In this document: positions 1 through 5,421 of the stretch, piece by piece
Numbering within the stretch: the stretch's first letter is position 1
Layout: every line of letters begins with the position of its first letter
DNA from: JAJTZA01 sp041749815
Lineage (GTDB): Bacteria; Verrucomicrobiota; Verrucomicrobiia; Chthoniobacterales; Terrimicrobiaceae
DNA: 5,421 nucleotides
NCBI GenBank assembly: GCA_041749815.1
Contig: JBGTAR010000096.1
Coordinates: forward strand, 1 to 5,421
Reading direction: 5' to 3'
The notes under the pieces: model-generated
Databases searched by the model: none
Seen by the model: only the letters and a program-made list of their open reading frames with translations
What the model was told of the DNA's origin: nothing
Position numbers and translations under genes: made by a program

Positions 1-576
1 GCCCTCTATGCCCATTACCCCGGCCTTGTGGTGATGACCCCGGCAACCGTGGAGGATGCTTACAGCATGTTGATCGAGGCCGTGGCCATTGATGATCCCG
101 TGATTTTTTGTGAGCACAAGCTGCTTTACAATCACCTGAAAGCCGACGCCCTTCCGTCAGAGGCCCTGCCCGCCGGACAAGCGGCCCTGGCCCGCCCCGG
201 ACGGGACGCCACGGTGGTGACCTATGGCGCAATGCTTCATGAAGCGCTGGCTGCTGCTGAGACGCTCTCCTCGGATGGTTATCAAATCGAAGTGGTGGAC
301 CTTCGCACGATCAAGCCCATCGACACGGACACGGTTCTGGGTTCCGTGGCCCGAACCGGCCGCCTTCTTTGTGTGAGCGAAGCCTGGCCATGGGGAAGCG
401 TTTGCGCTGAGGTGATTGCCCGTGTCTCGTCCGAGGGCTTTGGATTGCTTGACGCCCCGCCTCAACGGCTGAATGCCAAAGATACCCCCGTTCCTTATCA
501 CCCCGACCTCTGGTCTTCCCATCGCCCCACAGCTGCTGCTGTGGAGGCCGCCCTCAGGGAACTCCTCCGAATGTAA
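1..576 (+). CDS. 2-oxoacid dehydrogenase E1 component, beta subunit (3' part; cut by window edge)
   Basis: This is the beta subunit of the thiamine-diphosphate-dependent E1 enzyme (PdhB/AcoB/BkdA2 type). With the alpha subunit it decarboxylates a 2-oxoacid and acylates the lipoyl group of E2 in the cytoplasm. The frame is open from base 1, so the gene begins upstream; 191 residues are visible against roughly 325 for the family. Visible residues 1-45 are the end of the pyrimidine-binding transketolase domain, with the conserved AHYPGL and MTPAT stretches and the PVIFCEHKLLY strand. Residues 60-185 are the transketolase C-terminal domain, with VTYG, VDLRTIKPID, a CVSEAWPWGS segment and the family-typical DTPVPYHP near the end. 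An in-frame GTG at 28 is internal to conserved sequence and is not the start. The E2 gene follows after 17 nt, and the E1 alpha gene is expected just upstream. Sequence alone does not separate pyruvate from acetoin or branched-chain oxoacids as substrate. Confidence 0.93.
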   Translation, partial: ALYAHYPGLVVMTPATVEDAYSMLIEAVAIDDPVIFCEHKLLYNHLKADALPSEALPAGQAALARPGRDATVVTYGAMLHEALAAAETLSSDGYQIEVVDLRTIKPIDTDTVLGSVARTGRLLCVSEAWPWGSVCAEVIARVSSEGFGLLDAPPQRLNAKDTPVPYHPDLWSSHRPTAAAVEAALRELLRM

Positions 577-593
577 CAACCACTAGAGAAACC

Positions 594-1793
594 ATGGCCA
601 AAGTCCCATTATTGATGCCCCAACTCGGCGAATCCATCGCTGAAGCCACGATTGTTCGATTTCTCAAAAAAACCGGCGAGACCATTGATGCTGACGCGGA
701 TTTGATTGAAGTCGAAACCAACAAAGCGGTCATGGAAGTCACCTCGCCCTGCTCGGGCGTGTTGTCAGAGCTGCATGCCAATGAGGGGGAAAGCTATCCG
801 GTGGGTGCCGTGTTGGGTTACATTGAAGTGGAAGATGCCGAGGCCATTCGTCTTGGTCTGGGGGGGCAGCCTGATGAACCGGAGCCGCAATCATCACCAA
901 AACCCAAACCTGTCAAAAAGCCTGTCTCCCAAACGTCTGTGAAAGCGACGGTGACCGGCCTTCCCGTGCCAGCCCACGCGGGAGGCGTGAGTTACCTCTC
1001 GCCACGAATGAAAGCCCGCATGGCCGAACTTGGGTTGCATGCCGCCGATCTCGCCGGAGTCGCCGGGAGAGGGGCTTCCGGGCGGGTGACCATTGAGGAC
1101 CTCGAGCGATTTCTCGAAGATCTTGAGCGAAATCATAGCACCCCGGCCTCTTCGATGAGGGTTGCCGTGGCGGATGCCATGCGTCGGAGCTGGACACGGC
1201 CCCTGGCGACTGTGGTCCTGCCGGTTCGATTGGACACCACTCTCGACCACCGCCGCAAAACTGCTCCCCACAAAGCCGGACTAGCGCTCTACGCCCTCCG
1301 GGCCATTGCCATCGCACTTGCTGAACATCCCGCCCCCGCAGGCCGTCTGATCGGGGATCGCATCATCCATCCGCGCTCGATTGACATTGGTTTTGCCGTC
1401 GAAGCCGAGGAGGGTGTTCTTGTTCCCGTCATCCGAAATGTCGACCAATTCCGCCTCTCCGAGTTGATCGATCGCTACAATCGCCTGGTCGAACTGGCTC
1501 GCGAACGCCGATTGCCAGCCGCCGAAACCGGAGGATCCATTGCCACCGTGACAAACTACGGCGTTTTTGGCCTCACTTTGGCCACTCCCATCCCGTTGCC
1601 TGAACAAACCCTGCTGCTCGGCATTGGTTCGGGAACCATTGCCCCGCATTGGGACCCTTCAAAAAAAGAGTTTGTTCCTGTCACTGAAGCGCTCTTCACC
1701 CTGAGCTTCGATCATCGGGTCCTCGACGGAGGAGCCGCCGGACGCTTGCTGAAACGCATCTCGGAGCTGCTTCATGCTCCAGAGACCCTCTAA
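594..1793 (+). CDS. Dihydrolipoamide acyltransferase, E2 component of 2-oxoacid dehydrogenase complex
   Basis: E2 forms the core of the complex and moves the acyl group from its lipoyl arm to CoA. The 399-residue protein has the full classic order. Residues 1-80 are one lipoyl domain, with the lipoylated lysine as K44 in ETNKAVMEV. Residues about 90-118 form a Pro/Lys/Ser-rich flexible linker. Residues about 132-172 are the peripheral subunit-binding domain (SYLSPRMKARMAELG, then GRGASGRVTIEDL), which docks E1 or E3. Residues about 185-399 are the catalytic domain, with the DHRVLDGG active-site motif giving H374 and D378, and TVTNYGVFG at 318-326. The position usually Asn in HPxxNA is replaced (EHPAPAG). 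The ATG at 594 is right because the lipoyl fold starts at once; a weak purine-rich RBS (AGAGAA) lies 5'. One lipoyl domain fits PdhC, AcoC and BkdB alike, so the substrate is open. No E3 gene is in the window. Confidence 0.95.
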   Translation: MAKVPLLMPQLGESIAEATIVRFLKKTGETIDADADLIEVETNKAVMEVTSPCSGVLSELHANEGESYPVGAVLGYIEVEDAEAIRLGLGGQPDEPEPQSSPKPKPVKKPVSQTSVKATVTGLPVPAHAGGVSYLSPRMKARMAELGLHAADLAGVAGRGASGRVTIEDLERFLEDLERNHSTPASSMRVAVADAMRRSWTRPLATVVLPVRLDTTLDHRRKTAPHKAGLALYALRAIAIALAEHPAPAGRLIGDRIIHPRSIDIGFAVEAEEGVLVPVIRNVDQFRLSELIDRYNRLVELARERRLPAAETGGSIATVTNYGVFGLTLATPIPLPEQTLLLGIGSGTIAPHWDPSKKEFVPVTEALFTLSFDHRVLDGGAAGRLLKRISELLHAPETL

Positions 1794-1795
1794 AA

Positions 1796-2149
1796 TTACT
1801 CGAAATACGTGTCATCATGGGAGTAGGGAGGAGCACAGCAACAAAGGAATCGCACGCCAAGCGCCGTCGAGATTTGATGCCATGCCCCAGCCGGAATAAG
1901 AATTCCATCTCCTACCGAAACCGGGCGAACCTCTCCATTGATCTCCATCAGGCCCTCCCCCTCCAGAAGAAAATAGAATTCTTCGCTCTGACGATGGTAA
2001 TGCCGATCCGTTGCTCCTCCGGCGGGCAGAATGGCCTCGGCGAGGCTCTGGTTTTTGACCGGGGAATTGGAAAGATCGAGGATACTGCGAATCTGAGATC
2101 CATCCTTGGTCGTAAAAGGTTTTTGACTGGCTAGGTTTATTACATTCAT
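1796..2149 (-). CDS. Small single-domain cupin protein (Cupin_2 type) with CCC motif
   Basis: This 117-residue protein is almost entirely one cupin beta-barrel. Motif 1 is seen as G45-x-x-x-x-H50-x-H52 then E57 and G64 (HYHRQSEEFYFLLEGEG). Motif 2 is G80-D-G-I-L-I-P86-A-G-A-W-H91. The four usual metal ligands, H50, H52, E57 and H91, are all present, so it probably binds a divalent metal. After the barrel comes FLCCCAPPYSHDDT (C103-C105, H111), an ending I recall from a widespread group of uncharacterised cupins. Small cupins of this kind include isomerases, dioxygenases and sugar-binding proteins, and nothing here selects one. The gene is alone on the minus strand: its stop lies 2 nt from the E2 stop and its start 14 nt from the divergent SDR start. 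No Shine-Dalgarno sequence precedes the ATG. Intactness and motif conservation argue that it is real, not a shadow ORF; the plus-strand ORF opposite it (1817-2134) has no recognisable features. Confidence 0.92.
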   Translation of the reverse strand: MNVINLASQKPFTTKDGSQIRSILDLSNSPVKNQSLAEAILPAGGATDRHYHRQSEEFYFLLEGEGLMEINGEVRPVSVGDGILIPAGAWHQISTALGVRFLCCCAPPYSHDDTYFE

Positions 2150-2163
2150 GGATGATTTGAGTT

Positions 2164-2970
2164 ATGAAATTTTTTGAAGGCTGCACAACATTAATCACAG
2201 GCGCAAGCTCAGGGCTTGGCGATGAGTTTGCCCGTCAGTTGGCCCCGCATGTGGAGACATTGGTTCTGGTTGCCCGCCGGGTTGATCGTTTGGAGCGCTT
2301 GCGTGAGGAACTCCTTTCCCTGCATCAAGGTCTGCAAGTGCTCGTTTATGGGGCTGACCTCTCCGATGAAGGCGCCAGAAGAAACCTGGCGGACTGGCTG
2401 GAGGTCACGGCTCCCCCCATCGATTTTCTAATCAACAATGCCGGCCTCGGAGACCATGGGGAATTCGTGACCAGCGATTGGGACAAGGTGAAGTCCATGC
2501 TGGATGTGAATATTTCCGCCCTCACGCATCTGACCCATCTCCTCGCTCCCGCCATGGCAGAGAGCGGCCGCGCCGCCATTCTGAACGTCAGCTCGGTGGC
2601 CAGCTTTTTCCCACTGCCCAACATGGCCGTCTATTCGGCAACCAAGGCCTATGTGACGAGTTTTTCCGAAGCGATTGCCATCGAATTGCGCCCCAAAGGG
2701 ATCACAGTCACCGCCCTGTGCCCAGGCCCGGTGAAGACCGAGTTTTTCGCAGTAGCCGAGCGGGCTGAGGGCGGGCAGCCCCACTATGATTCCATGCCTC
2801 TCCTTGTCGTGACCCCTGCTGAAGCCGTGCGAGCCGGTTTGGAAGCCGTGGCGTCAGACCGTGCCAGAGTCGTGCCCGGTCCCATCCTGGCAATTGCCGT
2901 GTTTGCGGCCTTGCTGGTTCCTTTTGTGATTATCCGCGAAGTGCTTCGTCGTTCCGCAGGGCGCTTATGA
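2164..2970 (+). CDS. Short-chain dehydrogenase/reductase (SDR), DltE/COG0300-like, with hydrophobic C-terminal tail
   Basis: This is a classical SDR of 268 residues that oxidises or reduces an alcohol/carbonyl with NAD(P)H. The Rossmann glycine motif TGASSGLG is at 12-19, the DLS cofactor contact at 65-67, and NNAG at 91-94. The catalytic tetrad is complete: N116, S144, Y157 and K161 (YSATK), followed by PGPVKTEF at 187-194. Arginines after the second strand (ARRVDR, 37-42) suggest NADP(H) rather than NAD(H). Residues about 239-258 form a hydrophobic stretch followed by a basic end (REVLRRSAGRL), which suggests membrane attachment, as in some lipid-acting SDRs. A TGA at 2158-2160 is in frame just upstream, so the ATG at 2164 is the first possible start; its RBS is poor. 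The stop overlaps the next gene's start (ATGA), giving a cotranslated pair with the prenyl synthase. The substrate is unknown. Confidence 0.93.
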   Translation: MKFFEGCTTLITGASSGLGDEFARQLAPHVETLVLVARRVDRLERLREELLSLHQGLQVLVYGADLSDEGARRNLADWLEVTAPPIDFLINNAGLGDHGEFVTSDWDKVKSMLDVNISALTHLTHLLAPAMAESGRAAILNVSSVASFFPLPNMAVYSATKAYVTSFSEAIAIELRPKGITVTALCPGPVKTEFFAVAERAEGGQPHYDSMPLLVVTPAEAVRAGLEAVASDRARVVPGPILAIAVFAALLVPFVIIREVLRRSAGRL

Positions 2971-4013
2971 GATCGGAAGAAAACCCACAAACCCAATCCC
3001 CCAGCACCAGAAGAGTTCTGTCCTCAGAAGCAGTTCCTACGGCAGCCTCTTTTGCGGCGGCCTTGGAATTGGTCAATCAACACCTCTACACGGTCGAAGA
3101 ACGCATCCGGGCTCAATCCAAAAACTTCGACCCGGCTGTGGAAGGCTATGTTTCCTATGTCTGCGACAAAGGCGGCAAACGCCTTCGTCCGGCTCTGGCC
3201 CTTCTGGCCGCCGGTGCCACGGGAAAAATTGGCTCTTCACATGTGGACCTTGCGGTGATCATCGAACTGATCCATGTGGCAACGTTGGTTCATGATGACA
3301 TCATGGATGGGGCCGAACTCCGTCGAGACCAGCCCACTGCCAATGCCAAGTGGGGAAACAGCATCAGCGTTCTCCTGGGAGATTCCCTTTTTGCCCACGC
3401 CCTGCGTCTTTCCACGGGTTTCAGTAATAGCGACATCTGCCGCCGGATCGCGGATGCGGCTGTGGAAGTCTGCTCGGGCGAGATCATCCAAACCCAGCGC
3501 CGCTTCGACCTCAAACTCAGCATCGCCGATTATTACAAAATCATCGAAATGAAAACCGCCGCGCTCTTTTCTGCGGCCTGCGAACTCGGCGCCTTCATCA
3601 GCGAGGCCAGTCCACAAGTTATTGGCTCCCTCAAAACCTTTGGTGGAAAAATTGGCACCGCCTACCAAATCTACGATGACCTCCTCGACCTGGCTGGCAC
3701 GGAAGAGGAGACCGGAAAAACCCTGGGAACCGATCTCCGCAAAGGCAAGTTCACCCTGCCTGTGCTGTTGCTGTTGCAAAGCGGAAAATGGAAAAATCTG
3801 AATGACCTCCTTCTCGACGAAGAATCCGTCGATGTGGCCGCCCTTGACGAGATCCTTGAACAAGCCGGTGCCATCCCCACCGCCGCCGCCGCCGCCCAAA
3901 AGCTCATCGCTGAGGCCAAAACAGCCCTCACCAACGTCCCCGAAAACCGCTACCAACGCGGCCTCTCCGCCATCGCCGATCACGTCTCAGCCCTCACGGC
4001 CCGGTTTTCGTGA
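2967..4013 (+). CDS. All-trans polyprenyl diphosphate synthase (IspB-like, class I isoprenyl transferase)
   Basis: The enzyme extends an allylic diphosphate with isopentenyl diphosphate units, most likely to make the side chain of menaquinone or ubiquinone. The 348 residues carry GGKRLRP (69-75), the first Asp-rich motif DDIMD (D110, D111, D114), EMKTAALF (194-201), the second Asp-rich motif YDDLLD (D237, D238, D241) and the lysine-rich GKTLGTDLRKGK loop (250-261). FARM has no two-residue insertion, and the residues five and four before it are A105 and T106. These small side chains leave the product tunnel open, which favours a medium or long chain over farnesyl or geranylgeranyl. The N-terminus is about 25 residues longer than typical and polar, so a later start is possible. 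However, ATG 2967 overlaps the SDR stop as ATGA and has an AGG about 6 nt upstream, which supports it. Exact chain length cannot be read from the sequence. Confidence 0.95.
   Translation: MRSEENPQTQSPSTRRVLSSEAVPTAASFAAALELVNQHLYTVEERIRAQSKNFDPAVEGYVSYVCDKGGKRLRPALALLAAGATGKIGSSHVDLAVIIELIHVATLVHDDIMDGAELRRDQPTANAKWGNSISVLLGDSLFAHALRLSTGFSNSDICRRIADAAVEVCSGEIIQTQRRFDLKLSIADYYKIIEMKTAALFSAACELGAFISEASPQVIGSLKTFGGKIGTAYQIYDDLLDLAGTEEETGKTLGTDLRKGKFTLPVLLLLQSGKWKNLNDLLLDEESVDVAALDEILEQAGAIPTAAAAAQKLIAEAKTALTNVPENRYQRGLSAIADHVSALTARFS
3882..3896 (+). repeat. Five-copy GCC trinucleotide run inside the prenyl synthase gene
   Basis: Five consecutive GCC codons encode A306-A310 in a helical, poorly conserved part of the prenyl synthase. 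A change in copy number would stay in frame. It is probably just codon bias on an alanine run and is listed only because it is a visible simple repeat. Confidence 0.6.
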
Positions 4014-4065
4014 ACTGAGGTATGATATACGTCTGACCATATTGGGTTTTCCAGTCAAAGTATCT

Positions 4066-4098
4066 GTGAAAAATGAGTGACAATCGCTCAATTTTCAC
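4066..4098. terminator. Strong hairpin, probable bidirectional rho-independent terminator
   Basis: The two 15-nt arms (4066-4080 and 4084-4098) pair around a CAA loop with one A-A mismatch and one G-T wobble. The core is TGAGTGA with TCGCTCA. It is flanked by AAAAA on the left and ATTTT on the right, so each strand reads a stem followed by a run of U (four U after one A on plus, five on minus). That is the layout of a bidirectional intrinsic terminator. It lies 53 nt after the prenyl synthase stop and 188 nt beyond the MFS stop, between convergent genes, and could end both transcripts. The stem core has only moderate GC, so termination strength is uncertain. Confidence 0.75.
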
Positions 4099-4266
4099 GA
4101 TTTCACGCCTGTTGTCTGGGGAGCTTTCCGCATGAGCTCCAATATCACATCCCATGGAGGCTGGCGGAACCGGCTGAAAACCCGATGCCCCGCTTCGAAA
4201 GAGGGCGGGTCTTGGTGATGTTCTCCCGGAAGCCGGCAGGAATTACGGTTGGTTCGGTTCCTCATT

Positions 4267-4284
4267 GGAAACTGTGAAGTTCCC
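4267..4284 (-). terminator. Possible weak hairpin just after the MFS stop codon
   Basis: Read on the minus strand, GGGAACT, a TCAC loop and AGTTTCC form a 7-bp stem with one G-U wobble, starting 2 nt after the MFS TGA. No U-run follows, so it is not a standard intrinsic terminator. It may protect the 3' end of the transcript or be a chance hairpin. Confidence 0.25.
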
Positions 4285-4286
4285 GG

Positions 4287-5421
4287 TCACTCTGTTTCCA
4301 GCACTTCCTCCAGCGTCCCCTGGCCCTTGTTCCCATATGTTTCGCGCACGAAGAAGCAGATGACAATCGCAACGAGAGACATAGCGGGAAGCAATATCAT
4401 AGCGATCCGGAAATCGTTTGCGGAGAAATTGCCGGAGGCCACCGCTGATTGGGAGTGGGCAAAATGGTCGAGAAGCACGCCGACCAGCGGTTGCAACAAG
4501 CCGCCAAGGAGCATGACGATCATGTTCACAACCGCGATGGAGGTTGCGGCAGCCTTCGGGGCATTTGCCTCCAGCCCGGCTGCAAAACCGACCACTTGCA
4601 CGCTCGACGCGAGCCCTATTGCAAGAAGGAGCACAATCATGCCGATGACCGAAGTCGGAGGCGACACCACCAGAAAGAGAGTAGTCAGCAGGGTGAGGAG
4701 CGTGGACCCGAACAGCATCGCCTTGCGGCGTCCGATCCGGTCCGACATCCATCCGGCCAGCGGGCCCCCGACCAGCCAGCCCACATAAAGAACCGAGATC
4801 ATCCGGGAGGCCTCCACCACCGTCACTCCACTCACGGACTGGATATATGACACACCCCACAGTCCGCCGAAGACCGAGAGAGGCAGGTAGAGCGAGGCGG
4901 CCACGATACCGATCAACCAGGTCTGTGGATTGCGAAGCACCTTCCACAGATGGCCGGTAATTCGTCCGAAGGTGGTGCCCTCCCTGTGCGCTTTGAGAAT
5001 CGGAGCCCTTTTGGGTTTCGGCAGAAAAACGAAGATGGCGGCGGCAACCAAAAGCCCAAAGAAGGCGGCGTCCCGCAGGGAGGCTCGCCAACCAAAATCC
5101 AAAGTGAACTGCGCAACAGCCGCGTTGCCGATGATCGCACCCATCATGCCCAGAGCCGTGGTCAGGCCCGAGATCAGTGCCATCCGCTCGGGTGGGAACC
5201 AGAGGGCAGCCGCATGCATGGCACCAACAAAGGCGAAAGCGGATCCGCTTCCCTGCAGCAAGCGTGCAATGAGCAGTATCGTGGGCGAGCCACCAATCAT
5301 TTCCAGAAAACATCCCGCCACACAGAGTAACAACGCGGGCACCAACACCCGGCGTGTGCCCCATTCATCAAGAAATCCGCCGACCGCCAATTGCAGGGGC
5401 GCGTAGATATAATAATAGGCT
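4287..5421 (-). CDS. Major facilitator superfamily transporter (N-terminus cut by window edge)
   Basis: This is an inner-membrane secondary transporter of MFS_1 type. The reading frame stays open to the last base: upstream of an in-frame TTG at 5390, codons give AYYYIYAPLQ, which is the expected second helix. The gene therefore starts outside the window, and helix 1 is missing. About 377 residues are visible. MFS motif A follows helix 2 as GGFLDEWGTRR (visible residues 14-24) and is repeated after helix 8 as GGPLAGWMSDRIGRRK (218-233), the internal duplication typical of the family. Eleven hydrophobic segments can be counted, with a hydrophilic loop of about 33 residues between helices 6 and 7, which predicts 12 in all. 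The end, FFVRETYGNKGQG, resembles MFS proteins I recall from Legionella and Coxiella, but this is weak. The substrate cannot be inferred; the neighbours are convergent and give no hint. Its promoter lies beyond the right edge. Confidence 0.92.
   Translation of the reverse strand, partial: AYYYIYAPLQLAVGGFLDEWGTRRVLVPALLLCVAGCFLEMIGGSPTILLIARLLQGSGSAFAFVGAMHAAALWFPPERMALISGLTTALGMMGAIIGNAAVAQFTLDFGWRASLRDAAFFGLLVAAAIFVFLPKPKRAPILKAHREGTTFGRITGHLWKVLRNPQTWLIGIVAASLYLPLSVFGGLWGVSYIQSVSGVTVVEASRMISVLYVGWLVGGPLAGWMSDRIGRRKAMLFGSTLLTLLTTLFLVVSPPTSVIGMIVLLLAIGLASSVQVVGFAAGLEANAPKAAATSIAVVNMIVMLLGGLLQPLVGVLLDHFAHSQSAVASGNFSANDFRIAMILLPAMSLVAIVICFFVRETYGNKGQGTLEEVLETE

Larger units (their letters stand above)
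4014..4286. other. Intergenic region between convergent prenyl synthase and MFS genes
   Basis: This is 273 nt between two stop codons. The left part holds the terminator hairpin listed separately. A 6-bp inverted repeat (GGAGCT at 4120-4125, AGCTCC at 4135-4140) follows. The stretch 4166-4261 is GC-rich and can fold locally: 4180-4183 plus 4187-4190 pair with 4203-4210, and CCGGCT at 4170-4175 could pair with AGCCGG at 4231-4236. Stems this short are expected by chance in such a length. A 66-codon ORF (4077-4277, +) crosses the region but has no RBS and no recognisable motif. I see no tRNA, no clear small-RNA promoter and no insertion-sequence remnant. Confidence 0.7.

Noticed and set aside
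157..579. A 140-codon antisense frame opposite E1 beta
   Set aside because: No motif, no RBS, and fully covered by conserved E1 beta sequence.
1763..1780. GGAGC/GCTCC hairpin near the end of the E2 gene as a terminator
   Set aside because: The stem is only 5 bp with an 8-nt loop, lies within the coding sequence and is not followed by a T-run.
2123..2151. TTGACT at 2123-2128 as a -35 box for the SDR gene
   Set aside because: At a 17-nt spacing the -10 position reads TCATGG, which is a poor match. Better -10-like hexamers (TACATT, GATGAT) are at wrong spacings of 12 and 22 nt.
3237..3983. A 248-codon open frame antisense to the prenyl synthase
   Set aside because: It lies wholly opposite a gene with every catalytic motif, is Gly/Phe/Asp-rich and shows no domain, so it is a shadow of codon bias.
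4077..4277. A 66-codon plus-strand ORF in the intergenic region
   Set aside because: It starts inside the terminator hairpin, has no RBS and no recognisable motif, so there is no positive support for coding.
4243..5364. A 373-codon open frame on the minus strand, overlapping the MFS gene in another frame
   Set aside because: It is as long as the MFS frame, but the product is a Gly/Arg/His/Cys-rich sequence with no domain or motif. The MFS frame has helices, both motif A copies and an open continuation to the window edge. The long second frame reflects GC-rich codon use.
5388..5390. TTG as the start codon of the MFS gene
   Set aside because: The frame remains open upstream with sequence typical of MFS helix 2, so the true start is beyond the window and the TTG is an internal leucine codon.
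1..5421. Undescribed defence, mobile or regulatory system
   Set aside because: No repeats arranged as an array, no recombinase, toxin, nuclease or phage-like gene is present. Every coding stretch maps to well-known families.

Overview
The window looks like an ordinary bacterial chromosomal segment of mid-to-high GC content (by eye), densely packed with core-metabolism genes. I see no mobile element, CRISPR array, tRNA or rRNA. The organism cannot be fixed from the sequence. The gene style (AcoC/PdhC-type single-lipoyl E2, COG0300 SDR, IspB-like prenyl synthase, a cupin with a Cys-Cys-Cys C-terminal motif) suggests a Gram-negative environmental bacterium. From memory I lean weakly to Verrucomicrobiota or a relative, but this is an impression and not a search result.

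Layout, left to right. (1) 1-576 (+): C-terminal 60% of a 2-oxoacid dehydrogenase E1 beta subunit, cut by the left edge. (2) 594-1793 (+): the matching E2 dihydrolipoamide acyltransferase, 17 nt downstream and surely cotranscribed. (3) 1796-2149 (-): a small single-domain cupin, tail to tail with E2 across 2 nt. (4) 2164-2970 (+): a classical short-chain dehydrogenase with a hydrophobic C-terminal tail. Its start codon lies only 14 nt from that of the divergent cupin. (5) 2967-4013 (+): an all-trans polyprenyl diphosphate synthase, coupled to the SDR by an ATGA overlap. (6) 4014-4286: a 273-nt intergenic stretch with a strong, probably bidirectional, terminator hairpin at 4066-4098. (7) 4287-5421 (-): a major facilitator superfamily transporter, cut by the right edge so that its N-terminus and first helix are missing.

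How they fit together. E1 beta and E2 belong to a complex that oxidatively decarboxylates a 2-oxoacid to an acyl-CoA and passes electrons through lipoamide to E3 (not in the window). The prenyl synthase probably makes the side chain of a respiratory quinone. The SDR is cotranslated with it and may act on a lipid-soluble carbonyl or alcohol, but no substrate can be read from sequence. The cupin and the MFS transporter have no evident link to these pathways.

I found no convincing undescribed system. The points most worth a second look are the tightly packed antisense cupin gene with its unusual cysteine motif, the membrane-tailed SDR coupled to the prenyl synthase, and the terminator plus less explained sequence between the prenyl synthase and the MFS gene.
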